A DNA stretch of 49,392 nucleotides from an uncultured Lactobacillus sp. (GTDB lineage Bacteria > Bacillota > Bacilli > Lactobacillales > Lactobacillaceae): positions 1 through 49,392 of the forward strand of contig CALFSK010000075.1 in assembly GCA_937916845.1 (NCBI GenBank), read 5' to 3'. Of the stretch, positions 25,076-35,500 are shown piece by piece (within the stretch, counting starts at the first letter, position 1; every line of letters starts with the position of its first letter). The notes beneath the pieces were generated by a model. It made no database searches and was not told the origin of the DNA. It was given only the letters and a program-made list of their open reading frames with translations. The translations under genes were made by a program, and so were the position numbers.

Positions 25076-26620
25076 ATGGATAAATGTGAACGTTGGCGAT
25101 CATATGAGTTAACGCTAAACGGACCTACTAGCGGTAACCCATTCACGGACGTGCAGTTCTTTGCCACTTTTCGTCATGAAGGATTTAGTATCAAGGTAAG
25201 AGGTTTCTATGATGGAAACGGTAAGTATAAAGTACGTTACATGCCTGAAATGTTAGGCGATTGGGAATTAACAACAACTTCCAATGTTGCTGAACTTAGT
25301 GGGAAAAATGCTGAATTTGAATGTGTGTCGGCAGCTGAAGGTAACCACGGTCCAGTTCGCGTTCAAGGAAAAACTCATTTTGCATATGCAGATGGTCAAG
25401 CTTATATGCCATTTGGAACGACGGCTTATGCTTGGACGGTTCAAAGTGAGGAACGGCAAGAACAGACACTTAAAACACTGGCAGAGAATAGTTTCAATAA
25501 GATTCGAATGACGGTATTTCCAAAGAATTATAGCTATAACACAGCTGAACCTGCAATGTATCCTTATGAAGGCGCTCCTAAAAAGGTTGAAAAGGAATTT
25601 ACATTTGATTCTTGGATGATGGATCCAAAGGATATTGGGTTTGACTTTTCGCGCTTTGTACCCGCTTATTTTCAACATCTAGAACAGCGCATTCAAGATT
25701 TAGATCAATTAGGTGTCGAAGCTGATTTAATTCTTTTCCATCCGTATGATCATTGGGGCTTTGCTAGAATGGGCGCCAATTTTGATAAGTTATACCTGCA
25801 ATATATTATTGCTCGATTGGGAAGCTATAAAAATGTATGGTGGGCGCTAGCTAATGAATATGATTTAATGGCTCTGGCAGGTCAAAAGGATCTATCTGCT
25901 TGGGATGCTATCGGTCAGACTGTGCAAGAAGAAGATCCAAGTAACCATCTAACATCGATTCATAACTTTTATGATCCGCCACAGCACAAGGATACTCGCT
26001 CAAATTGGTACGATCATACTAAGCCATGGATCACTCATGTCAGCGTCCAGACGGATAATCTCTACTTAGTGCCAAAGTGGGTTCAAGAATATCAGAAGCC
26101 AGTTGTTGTGGATGAATGCCGGTATGAAGGAAATATTGAATTCGGCTGGGGCGACAATACTGCTAAAGGCATGCTGGATAGTTTCTATCGAGTGGTTCTG
26201 CGAGGTGGATATGCAACCCATGGGGAAACGTATATTGATCGGCCGAACACGACACGCTCAATTTGGTGGGCTCACGGTGGTGTCCTTTACGGTGAGAGCC
26301 AAAAACGGATTGCATTTTTCAAGAAGCTCTTGGATGATCAGAAATTCAACTATGTCATTCCATACGCAATTGAAGGACCACACTGGGAACTTGCAGCTGG
26401 CGCGTCGTCTGATGAATCCAAAGTATTAGTTTACTTTGGCGAAAACCAGCCAGAATTTGAGGTCTTTGATTTCTTACCTGCTGATAAAAGCTATTCAGTT
26501 AAATTGGTTGATACTTGGAATATGACGATTAAAGATACTGATTTGGTAGTTAATAACAAGGATATGTTCCAATTACCAAAGGCAGAAGGACAGGCTTTAT
26601 TGCTGACCATTAAAAAATAG
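25076..26620 (+). CDS. DUF5060/DUF4038 glycoside hydrolase, cytoplasmic
   Basis: A 514-residue protein with three regions: an N-terminal DUF5060-like beta domain (about 1-80), a central DUF4038-type TIM barrel (about 95-400), and a C-terminal DUF5605-like beta domain (about 425-510). Clan A glutamates are visible: WALANEYD around residue 262 (acid/base) and VVVDECRYEGN around 347 (nucleophile). There is no signal peptide, so it acts on imported glycoside. Related DUF4038 enzymes include GH140 apiosidases. The downstream isomerase, transketolase and kinase genes would then process the released pentose; that assignment is inference. Confidence 0.75.
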   Translation: MDKCERWRSYELTLNGPTSGNPFTDVQFFATFRHEGFSIKVRGFYDGNGKYKVRYMPEMLGDWELTTTSNVAELSGKNAEFECVSAAEGNHGPVRVQGKTHFAYADGQAYMPFGTTAYAWTVQSEERQEQTLKTLAENSFNKIRMTVFPKNYSYNTAEPAMYPYEGAPKKVEKEFTFDSWMMDPKDIGFDFSRFVPAYFQHLEQRIQDLDQLGVEADLILFHPYDHWGFARMGANFDKLYLQYIIARLGSYKNVWWALANEYDLMALAGQKDLSAWDAIGQTVQEEDPSNHLTSIHNFYDPPQHKDTRSNWYDHTKPWITHVSVQTDNLYLVPKWVQEYQKPVVVDECRYEGNIEFGWGDNTAKGMLDSFYRVVLRGGYATHGETYIDRPNTTRSIWWAHGGVLYGESQKRIAFFKKLLDDQKFNYVIPYAIEGPHWELAAGASSDESKVLVYFGENQPEFEVFDFLPADKSYSVKLVDTWNMTIKDTDLVVNNKDMFQLPKAEGQALLLTIKK

Positions 26621-26634
26621 AGGAATGAGACACG

Positions 26635-27546
26635 ATGAAATATTATTTGAGTATTGATATTGGTGGGACAAACTTGAAATACGGGTTACTGGACCGTGCA
26701 GGGAAGCTGATTGAACATGATAAGGTTCCTACACCGACTAATAGCTTGGAAGATTTCATGCAGGTTTTAACAAAAATAATTGATGCTCAAATAGGGCGGA
26801 TTCGTGGGATTGCAATTTCAGTTCCTGGAAAAATTGATGTGGAGAAGGGTGTCGTTTATTTTGGCGGCTCATTACCCTTTTTAGATGGATTTCCATTAGG
26901 TGCCAAACTTAGCGAAAAATATCAGTTACCAGTGGGCTTAGAGAATGATGGGAAGGCAGCTGCTATGGCTGAACTGTGGTTAGGAAACTTACAATCAACC
27001 CCTAATTCTGCTGCTGTGGTACTTGGTACTGGTGTTGGCGGTGGGATTGTCCTAAATGGGCAACTGCTGTATGGAACTCATTTTCAAGCAGGTGAGTTCA
27101 GCTTTATGCTGAATGATTTTGATAACACTGATTTCGTACAAGCGGCGGTCGGCGGTAATACCTCGGCGGTGGGCATGATTCGGAATATTGGTACGAGTTT
27201 GGCTTTACCTGACCCAAGTGACGGTATTGCGGTTTTTGAACAGATTAAAGCGGGTAATCCAGTAGCTGTTAAAATATTTCGTCATTTTTGTAACTATGTG
27301 GCTAAAACGATTTTAAATATTCAATCCGTTGTTGATTTGCAGCGGTATGTAATCGGTGGCGGTATCAGTGCACAACCCTTAGTGGTGGCAACGATTAACG
27401 ATGAATATGATCGGATGTTAGCTGCGACGCCAATCATCAGAGACACGTTAACTAAGCCGGAAATAATCTCTGCCAAATTTGGTAACGATGCAAACTTATA
27501 CGGCGCATTGTATAGCTTATTGCAACAAGTAAACGGTGAATACTAG
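26635..27546 (+). CDS. ROK-family sugar kinase
   Basis: A 303-residue ROK kinase. The ATP phosphate motif DIGGTNLKYGLLD is at 7-19, the catalytic Asp in LENDGKAAAMAE is near 106, and a glycine-rich GTGVGGGIVLNG lies near 132-143. The zinc-binding cysteine cluster of many glucokinases is absent, as in the BglK-type short ROK kinases. It probably phosphorylates the glucose (or other hexose) freed by the glycosidase encoded 14 nt upstream. It ends the operon before a bidirectional terminator. Confidence 0.85.
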   Translation: MKYYLSIDIGGTNLKYGLLDRAGKLIEHDKVPTPTNSLEDFMQVLTKIIDAQIGRIRGIAISVPGKIDVEKGVVYFGGSLPFLDGFPLGAKLSEKYQLPVGLENDGKAAAMAELWLGNLQSTPNSAAVVLGTGVGGGIVLNGQLLYGTHFQAGEFSFMLNDFDNTDFVQAAVGGNTSAVGMIRNIGTSLALPDPSDGIAVFEQIKAGNPVAVKIFRHFCNYVAKTILNIQSVVDLQRYVIGGGISAQPLVVATINDEYDRMLAATPIIRDTLTKPEIISAKFGNDANLYGALYSLLQQVNGEY

Positions 27547-27564
27547 ATTTTTCCTATGGCGTAT

Positions 27565-27604
27565 AAAAAGCAGATGTGGATCAATTGATTCGCATCTGCT
27601 TTTT
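27565..27604. terminator. Bidirectional terminator after the ROK gene
   Basis: AAAAAGCAGATG (27565-27576) pairs with CATCTGCTTTTT, flanked by A-run and T-run on the two sides. Confidence 0.9.
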
Positions 27605-27652
27605 GATAATCAAAGTTAAATTTGAATCCTAGAATTTTTTAAATAGTACAAG

Positions 27653-27697
27653 AAAAAAGCAAGAAACGCTATATTTGCATAGCGCTTCTTGTTTTTT
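27653..27697 (-). terminator. Terminator of the lacI-type gene
   Basis: An A-run followed by GCAAGAA..CGCTAT pairs with ATAGCG..TTCTTG and a T-run. Symmetric, lying just downstream of the minus-strand regulator stop. Confidence 0.85.
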
Positions 27698-27703
27698 AGT
27701 TAG

Positions 27704-28714
27704 CTAAATTGAAGCTCGTTCGATGACTTTAGTTGCAACCAGCGTTTTTTGAGGAGACCAAGTGGTGTTGCAGACTTGGCCTTGCAATTGGGAAAGTGCT
27801 TGAACGGCAATTTGATTAGTATCGACATGAATGGTGCTTAATTCAGGGGAAAGTAATCGGGCTTCGTATATATCATCAAATCCCATGATAGCTAAGTCAT
27901 CGGGCACTCTGACTTTGGCTTGTAAGCAAGCCTTAAGCAACCGAATGGCGATGTAATCATCTTCGCAAAAAATAGCTTCAGGAGCATTTTTTGACATAAT
28001 CTTGTCAATATCAAGGCCTTCCGGACGCAGTTCAGTTGGTTCACTAGTGTAAAAATGATCGTTACTAATTTCTAAGCCGTGTTTGCGCATCGCATCGTCA
28101 AACCCTTTACGCCGGTAATTAAAGTTAGAGATCAATTTGTTTGAAGCAACGTAACCAATGTTGGTGTAGCCCTTTTCGATAATGTGTTCACCAGCTGCGT
28201 AGGCCCCTTGATAATTATCCATGGTTACAAAGTCTGCCGTGATATTTGGATAATAAGTATCGATGAAGACAACATTTTCATAATTGTCCAATATGGTATT
28301 AACCTGCTGTTCTGAAAGATCAGTTCCTAGAACGATGGTTCCACTTAGATGGCTTTGAGACATTGCAACGGGGTAGGCTAATTTACTACTATCCACTGTC
28401 TGAATTTGTAAATTACCGCCGAATTCTGTAATGTGTTCTGACAATGCTGAAATTAAGCTGTCGAAAAAGGGAAGCGCCCGGAAATTATTACTAACTAAAC
28501 CTGCAGATTTAACGGCTAAAAAATTAACGGTTGCTAGTTTATGCTGAGTCCCCTGATGTCGGCGTCTTAATGGCTGATAGTTATAATCATCAATAACTTT
28601 AAAAATACGATTACGCGTCTCTTCACTCACACCTTCTTTGCCGTTTAGGGCAAGGGAAACGGCCGACCTAGAAACGTTGGCAAGCCTAGCGATGTCCTCC
28701 ATTTTAATTGACAT
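27704..28714 (-). CDS. LacI-family transcriptional regulator
   Basis: A 336-residue repressor. The N-terminal HTH (MEDIARLANVSRSAVSLALNG) is followed by a hinge and a periplasmic-binding-like effector domain (about 60-335). It is transcribed away from the isomerase/transketolase operon and stands between this operon and the MFS/glycosidase operon. It probably controls both in response to a sugar or sugar phosphate. A palindromic GTAAAACGGTTACA lies between it and the next gene. It has an AGGTGATT ribosome binding site. Confidence 0.88.
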   Translation of the reverse strand: MSIKMEDIARLANVSRSAVSLALNGKEGVSEETRNRIFKVIDDYNYQPLRRRHQGTQHKLATVNFLAVKSAGLVSNNFRALPFFDSLISALSEHITEFGGNLQIQTVDSSKLAYPVAMSQSHLSGTIVLGTDLSEQQVNTILDNYENVVFIDTYYPNITADFVTMDNYQGAYAAGEHIIEKGYTNIGYVASNKLISNFNYRRKGFDDAMRKHGLEISNDHFYTSEPTELRPEGLDIDKIMSKNAPEAIFCEDDYIAIRLLKACLQAKVRVPDDLAIMGFDDIYEARLLSPELSTIHVDTNQIAVQALSQLQGQVCNTTWSPQKTLVATKVIERASI

Positions 28715-28810
28715 AAAATCACCTCATAATTAACTAGAATAAAACTAAACTAAAAAGATATTTTAGCTGAACTATTGTAAGTATTCACCTAGAATAATAC
28801 CATAGTTTTA

Positions 28811-28824
28811 GTAAAACGGTTACA
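28811..28824 (+). promoter_or_regulatory. LacI-type operator or degenerate cre
   Basis: GTAAAACGGTTACA is a CG-centred near-palindrome of LacI/CcpA type, 20 nt before the isomerase start. It fits cre with two mismatches, so the local LacI regulator is the likelier ligand. Confidence 0.5.
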
Positions 28825-28843
28825 TGAATTTAGGAGGATTCTT

Positions 28844-30274
28844 ATGACAGACAAAATTACTTTAGGTTTTGCGCCAACCCGGCGGAATATCTTTTCTGCG
28901 GACGCAGCAATTGAGTTTGCTGACTATACACGGCAAAAATTAGACGCAATGAACGTTAATTATATTGATATTAAAGATGTTAATGATGATGGTCTACTTT
29001 ACGATGACGCTGGTATGACTAAAAGCACTAAAAAATTCAAAGATGCTCAGATTGACGGTTTGTTCTTAGCCAATGAAAATTTTGGTACTGAATATGAATG
29101 CGCGCGACTCGCAAAGCAGTTTGACGTTCCAGTCTTACTCTGGGGGCCAAAAGATGAAGCGCCGGCTGCAGAGGGTTCGCGTTTACGCGACACCCAATGT
29201 GGCCTATTCGCCATCGGGAAAGTTTTACGACGCTTTAACGTGCCATTCACTTATATCAAGAACTGTGACCTAGAAGATCCAGCCTTTGAACGTGGCGTTC
29301 GCGACTTTATTAAAGTTTGCAACGTTGTGAAGACCTTTAAGAACACGCGAATTTTACAAGTTGGTCCCCGGCCGTTTGATTTTTGGTCAACGATGGTAAA
29401 CGAAGGCGAACTGCTTGAAAAGTTCAACATCTCGCTATCACCAATTCCAATGACTGAATTAGTTGAAGAAATCCACGCTTTGATTAAGGCGAATGATGAT
29501 GAGATCAACACAACAATGGCCCATTTAAAGGCAATTGCAACAATCCAAATTAGTGATAAAGACCTACAAATGGTTGCCGCACTAAAGACGGCCATTAAGC
29601 GACTTTGTCAGCAATATGGCTGCAATGCTGGTGCAATTCAGTGTTGGACAGCCTTACAAGATGAAATTGGTATTTTACCCTATGCCAGTGAATCATTATT
29701 ACAAGATGAAGGTCTTCCAGTAACCTGTGAAACTGATATTCATGGTGTCATTTCAGAACTATTGGTAGAGGCTGCAACCATGGGCGAACACCGCGCAGTC
29801 TTTGCGGACGTTAATTGCCGCCACCCTGAAAATGAGAATGGCGAATTACTACAACATTTAGGCGTTTTCCCATATTCAACAGCCAAAAACAAACCGGTTT
29901 TGCCACAATCACACTTTGTCTTCGATTATCCAGGTTCCGTTGGCTTTGAAGCCCAGGACGGCCACTATACGTTATGCCGTTTTGACGGTGACCACGGCAA
30001 ATATTCAATGTTAATGGGTAACGCAAAGTCAATAGAAGGCCCATATGAGCAGGGGACTTACCTATGGCTAGAATTTGCGAACCTAAACCGCTTTGAAGCT
30101 AAGTTAGTTTACGGCCCGTATATTCACCACATGGCTGCTGTTCGTGATGACGTTGTTCCGGTCTTATATGAAGCTTGCAAGTATTTAGGTGTTAGTCCTG
30201 ATTTTTATGACCCAATTGAAGATGATGTGCACGCTTATCTGCGTGGAGACACGGATTCAATCATTACAGACTAA
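28844..30274 (+). CDS. L-fucose/L-arabinose isomerase family protein
   Basis: A 476-residue protein with the two-domain fucose-isomerase plan: Rossmann-like N-terminal domains (about 1-170) and a C-terminal catalytic domain. CETDIHGVISEL near residue 293 resembles the manganese-binding and substrate segment of FucI. DVNCRHPEN near 325 and a C-terminal GPYIHHMAAV histidine may complete the site. It should interconvert an aldose and a ketose. With AptA/AptB-like transketolase and an FGGY kinase it may make apulose from apiose, or a comparable ketopentose. This is the first gene of a four-gene operon; the ribosome binding site is AGGAGG. Confidence 0.78.
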   Translation: MTDKITLGFAPTRRNIFSADAAIEFADYTRQKLDAMNVNYIDIKDVNDDGLLYDDAGMTKSTKKFKDAQIDGLFLANENFGTEYECARLAKQFDVPVLLWGPKDEAPAAEGSRLRDTQCGLFAIGKVLRRFNVPFTYIKNCDLEDPAFERGVRDFIKVCNVVKTFKNTRILQVGPRPFDFWSTMVNEGELLEKFNISLSPIPMTELVEEIHALIKANDDEINTTMAHLKAIATIQISDKDLQMVAALKTAIKRLCQQYGCNAGAIQCWTALQDEIGILPYASESLLQDEGLPVTCETDIHGVISELLVEAATMGEHRAVFADVNCRHPENENGELLQHLGVFPYSTAKNKPVLPQSHFVFDYPGSVGFEAQDGHYTLCRFDGDHGKYSMLMGNAKSIEGPYEQGTYLWLEFANLNRFEAKLVYGPYIHHMAAVRDDVVPVLYEACKYLGVSPDFYDPIEDDVHAYLRGDTDSIITD

Positions 30275-30301
30275 CGGGATTTTAGAAAGGAATGAATCAT
30301 A

Positions 30302-31129
30302 TTGGATATCCAAGCATTACAGCAAAAGGCAATCGAACTTAGAAAAGCAACTTGGAAGATGATTTATGCGTCAAAAACGGGGCATACGGGCTCTGACCTA
30401 TCGTGTACTGATATTTTGGTCGCACTGTATTACAAAGTCATGAATCAAACCGCGGCAACTTTTACGGATCCTAACCGCGATCGTTACATTCAATCAAAGG
30501 GTCACGCAGTTGAAATCTTATGGAACGTTTTAGCAGACCGCGGCTATTTCCCAAAATCTGACCTAAAGACTTATTCTCAATTTAAATCGCCCTACATGGG
30601 TCACCCTAATAATCATGTTAAAGGTGTCGAAATGAACACGGGCTCACTTGGCCATGGGTTGGCATTGAGCGTTGGGATTGCCAAGGCCGCTAAGATGAAC
30701 GGCCAAAGCTACCATACTTATACTTTAATGGGTGATGGCGAGCAGGCGGAAGGTTCTGTCTGGGAAGCCGCAATGGCAGCAAGCAATTTCAAGCTTGATA
30801 ATTTAACGGCCATCATCGACCACAACGGGTTACAAATTACGGGTAAAACGGTAGATGTCATGAATAGCGAACCACTTAAGGCGAAGTACGAAGCGTTTGG
30901 CTGGCACGTTCTTGAAGTTCCCGGCAATAACATGCAGGCGCTGGTGGATGCTTTAGAAGCAAAGCCACAGACGGGTAAACCAACTTTGATTTTGGCTGAT
31001 ACGACGAAGGGCTCCGGTGTTAAGTTTGCTGAAAATAAGGCGGAATGGCATCACAAAGTACCTACAGCTGAACAGTATCAAGAAGCGTTGGATGACTTTG
31101 ATCGACAACTTAAGGAGGTCGCAAAATGA
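30302..31129 (+). CDS. Transketolase N-terminal subunit (split transketolase A)
   Basis: A 275-residue thiamine-diphosphate-binding half of transketolase. Motifs include KTGHTGSDLSCTD, KGHAVEILW, GSLGHGLALSVG and the ThDP signature GDGEQAEGSVWEAA...DHNG (about 141-175). TTG start with GAAAGGAATG upstream. The gene overlaps the B subunit gene by 4 nt (ATGA). Two-subunit transketolases of this size include AptA of the apulose 4-phosphate pathway. Housekeeping transketolases are single chains, so this pair is likely pathway-specific. Confidence 0.87.
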   Translation: MDIQALQQKAIELRKATWKMIYASKTGHTGSDLSCTDILVALYYKVMNQTAATFTDPNRDRYIQSKGHAVEILWNVLADRGYFPKSDLKTYSQFKSPYMGHPNNHVKGVEMNTGSLGHGLALSVGIAKAAKMNGQSYHTYTLMGDGEQAEGSVWEAAMAASNFKLDNLTAIIDHNGLQITGKTVDVMNSEPLKAKYEAFGWHVLEVPGNNMQALVDALEAKPQTGKPTLILADTTKGSGVKFAENKAEWHHKVPTAEQYQEALDDFDRQLKEVAK

Positions 31130-32067
31130 GTAATATGGGAGAAAAAGCAGGCACGGTGATGTGCCGTGTATTAACTGATGAAGCTAAGCAAAATGCGGAC
31201 TTGGTCGTTTTAACCAGTGACTCACGGGGATCAGGATCCCTTGTTCCCTTTGCGACTGCTTTGCCAAAGCAAATTGTAGAAGTCGGCATTGCCGAACAAG
31301 ATTTAGTAACGATTAGTGCTGGGCTAGCACATAGCGGCAAGCGAACCTTTGCCGTATCACCAGCATCCTTCTTAACGATGCGGAGCATTGAACAAGTTAA
31401 AGTGGACGTCACGTATTCGAATGCCAACGTTAAATTAATTGGTATCAGTGGCGGGAATTCCTACAGTGTTTTGGGCAGCACCCACCATTCATTGCAAGAT
31501 TTAGCCATTACGCGGGCCTTACCAAACTTAGAAGTTTACATGCCTAGTGATCAATATCAAACGGCGGGGCTTTTTAAATATTTAGCGCATTCTGACGTTC
31601 CAGCCTACGTTCGGATTGGGAAAAAGCAATTGTCTGATATTTATACAAATGAGGCCGAAGCCTTCGTTAAGCCTGGTAAAGCTAACGTGGTTCGTCAAGG
31701 TAAAGACATTGCCCTGATTGCGGCTGGTGAAACGGTTCAAACTGCACTTGATACGGCTGACGAGTTAGCTAAAGTAGGCGTATCTGCGACGGTAGTGGAC
31801 CTAGTCAGTGTGAAACCACTTGATACTGAGTTGATCGATCAGCTTTGTTCAGACTATCCGGCCCTGATTACGATTGAAGAACACAGTATTATCAATGGTA
31901 TTGGGACAGCAGTTGCGGAACGGGTCGCGGCTAACGGGAACACTAAGCTAAAAATTGTGGGCTTCCCTGATGAACCAGCGATTGCCGGAACGCAAGCTGA
32001 AGTCTTTAAGTATTATGGTATCGATGGTGTGGACGTGGCTAAGCAAGCCGTTAACATGCTGTCCTGA
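31126..32067 (+). CDS. Transketolase C-terminal subunit (split transketolase B)
   Basis: A 313-residue partner with the pyrimidine-binding domain (VEVGIAEQDLVTISAGLA near 47-64, containing the catalytic glutamate that activates ThDP) and a C-terminal transketolase domain (about 190-305). It forms a heteromer with the upstream subunit, with ThDP at the interface. It resembles AptB-type subunits in length and order. It is followed 15 nt later by the kinase. Confidence 0.87.
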   Translation: MSNMGEKAGTVMCRVLTDEAKQNADLVVLTSDSRGSGSLVPFATALPKQIVEVGIAEQDLVTISAGLAHSGKRTFAVSPASFLTMRSIEQVKVDVTYSNANVKLIGISGGNSYSVLGSTHHSLQDLAITRALPNLEVYMPSDQYQTAGLFKYLAHSDVPAYVRIGKKQLSDIYTNEAEAFVKPGKANVVRQGKDIALIAAGETVQTALDTADELAKVGVSATVVDLVSVKPLDTELIDQLCSDYPALITIEEHSIINGIGTAVAERVAANGNTKLKIVGFPDEPAIAGTQAEVFKYYGIDGVDVAKQAVNMLS

Positions 32068-32082
32068 TTTGGAGGTATAACC

Positions 32083-33570
32083 ATGGCACAACTAATGTTA
32101 GGCATTGACCAAAGCACACAGGGGACGAAGGTTCTTTTGTTTGATAGTGAGGGTCGATTATACCGGCGATTTTCTAAAAATCACTGCCAATTAATTAATG
32201 ACCAGGGATGGGTCAGCCATGACTTAACTGAAATCTGGGAAAACGTCCTGTCACTGGTCACCCAAGCCCAACAGTTGGTAAGTGCCAATGGGGATGAGAT
32301 TGTCGGAATTGGCATCACGAATCAGCGTGAGAGTGCCGCAGCTTGGTCACGCAAGGATGGTAGTCCGCTAGCAAAAACGGTCGTTTGGCAATGTGCCCGT
32401 GCGACTGAGTTGTGTGACCAGCTTGTTAAGCGTGGTGTGGGTGCGACGGTACAAGCAAAATCCGGCATGCCCCTGTCGCCATACTTTACGGCGGCTAAGT
32501 TTGCGTGGCTATTGCAAAACGAACCCGCTGTCCAGGCTGCTGCGAACCAAAATGACCTGTGTTTAGGGACAATGGACAGTTGGTTGATTTACCAGTTAAC
32601 CGCCGGAAAAAGTTTTAAAACTGAGCCTTCCAACGCTTGCCGGACCCAACTATTAAACATCGAAACACTGAATTGGGACCAGGAGCTCTGTGATGTTTTT
32701 GATGTTCCAATGGCAAGTTTAGGTACGGTGGTTGACTCGGATGCTTTGTTTGGAATGACGGATGTGGGTGGTCGGTTGCCACACGCCGTTCCCATCCACG
32801 GTGTCTTAGGCGACTCACAGGCGGCACTTTTTGGACAACATTGTGTGAATTTTGGTGATGTCAAAGCAACTTATGGGACGGGATCGTCAATTATGATGAA
32901 TATTGGCGAGCACGACGTTCGGTCTAAAAACGGGCTGATGACATCGGTAGGGTGGCGTTTTAAGGGCGAAGCCGCCTACGTTCTCGAAGGTAATGTGAAT
33001 TATTCGGGTGCCGTTGTAAAATGGCTGCAAGAAGACCTTGATTTGATTCATGACGCCGCGGAAACTGGGACGCTAGCAATGGCTGCCAATCCGCAAGATC
33101 AAACCTGTTTGGTACCAGCTTTTTCAGGATTAGGTGCACCCTATTGGAACGATAAAGCCCAAGCGGTGGTATGGGGCATGACGCGAACAACGCGTAAACC
33201 TGAGTTTGTTAAAGCTGCTTTGAACAGCATTGCGTTTCAAATCAACGATGTTATCCAACAAATGTTAGCTGATATTGGTTGCCAGCAGACCGTCTTAAAG
33301 GTTGATGGCGGTGTCACAAAAAATCAATATTTGATGCAATTTCAAGCAGATATTACCGATGCTAAATTGTTACTACCTAATTTTGAAGAGTTGAGTGGTT
33401 TCGGTGCAGTCTATGCTGCCGGAATGGCTTTAGGCCTGTACACCGCGACAACTTATCAGCAGGACGTTTCCTATCAAAGTTACCAACCAAAAATGGCGAC
33501 TGAACAACGACAGGCAGATTTAAAATCTTGGCATCGTGCCGTTACGATCGTTAACCAAAGCTTCTCATAG
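32083..33570 (+). CDS. FGGY-family carbohydrate kinase
   Basis: A 495-residue kinase of the glycerol kinase/xylulokinase family. The N-terminal ATP motif is LGIDQSTQGTKVLLFD (5-20). A substrate loop GITNQRESAAAWSRKDG (~82-98) resembles glycerol kinase. ATP-site motifs are TYGTGSSIMMN (~264) and VDGGVTKNQYLMQFQAD (~406). Family members phosphorylate polyols or ketoses. In this operon a ketopentose such as apulose, producing apulose 4-phosphate for the split transketolase, is the attractive candidate; glycerol or xylulose kinase cannot be excluded. Confidence 0.85.
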   Translation: MAQLMLGIDQSTQGTKVLLFDSEGRLYRRFSKNHCQLINDQGWVSHDLTEIWENVLSLVTQAQQLVSANGDEIVGIGITNQRESAAAWSRKDGSPLAKTVVWQCARATELCDQLVKRGVGATVQAKSGMPLSPYFTAAKFAWLLQNEPAVQAAANQNDLCLGTMDSWLIYQLTAGKSFKTEPSNACRTQLLNIETLNWDQELCDVFDVPMASLGTVVDSDALFGMTDVGGRLPHAVPIHGVLGDSQAALFGQHCVNFGDVKATYGTGSSIMMNIGEHDVRSKNGLMTSVGWRFKGEAAYVLEGNVNYSGAVVKWLQEDLDLIHDAAETGTLAMAANPQDQTCLVPAFSGLGAPYWNDKAQAVVWGMTRTTRKPEFVKAALNSIAFQINDVIQQMLADIGCQQTVLKVDGGVTKNQYLMQFQADITDAKLLLPNFEELSGFGAVYAAGMALGLYTATTYQQDVSYQSYQPKMATEQRQADLKSWHRAVTIVNQSFS

Positions 33571-33603
33571 AATATTTCTATTGGTTTTGGCAAACAAAGC
33601 AAG

Positions 33604-33667
33604 TTGATATTGATAACCTAAATTGACTATACTGTAATGTAAGGGCTGTCATTATCGGTGATAGTCC
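33604..33667 (+). promoter_or_regulatory. Promoter and leader stem before the GH1 gene
   Basis: TTGATA at 33604-33609 and TATACT at 33628-33633 (18-nt spacing) form a plausible promoter. The leader contains an imperfect hairpin GGCTGTCA/TGATAGTCC at about 33644-33667, not matching the RAT consensus I know. Confidence 0.4.
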
Positions 33668-33685
33668 AGAAAGGGTGCTGATTAG

Positions 33686-35176
<1,491 letters not shown>

Positions 35177-35196
35177 ATTGTAAAAATGTAAGTATT

Positions 35197-35247
35197 AAAA
35201 AACAGCGGTGGTGGTGAACTCTTCAGATTCACCACCACCACTGTTTT
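35197..35247. terminator. Terminator between GH1 and the sorbose operon
   Basis: AAAACAGCGGTGGTGGTGAA (to 35218) pairs with its complement ending in CTGTTTT. A-run and T-run flanks make it usable from both directions. Confidence 0.9.
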
Positions 35248-35312
35248 GATATAGAGTAATATAGCTGATACTATTCTTGGAGTTGTAGTTTTTGTTTGTT
35301 TGTAGAGGATTA

Positions 35313-35471
35313 TTAATACGATAAGAAAGGAACGACATGGAACGCTAACAAAATAATAACAATTCCCATTCCAACGCTTAATTTATCAGTTTTACCAGTC
35401 TTTTTTTTACTAACAAAACCGGCAAATAATAAGAAAATGCCAATTATTAATGCAAATATCGTTTGATTCAT
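35313..35471 (-). CDS. 52-residue membrane protein, last gene of the sorbose operon
   Basis: A short open frame reads MNQTIFALIIGIFLLFAGF, a lysine-rich turn (SKKKTGKTDK), and a second hydrophobic helix (VGMGIVIILLAFHVVPFL) ending in SY. GAAAGGAAAT precedes the ATG by a normal distance, and the gene lies about 30 nt after the EIID stop on the same strand. Two helices with a positively charged loop suggest a hairpin membrane protein with the loop inside. I do not recognise a family; an accessory subunit of the permease is possible. Confidence 0.65.
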   Translation of the reverse strand: MNQTIFALIIGIFLLFAGFVSKKKTGKTDKLSVGMGIVIILLAFHVVPFLSY

Positions 35472-35500
35472 GTTAATTTCCTTTCTTATATAGAATTATA

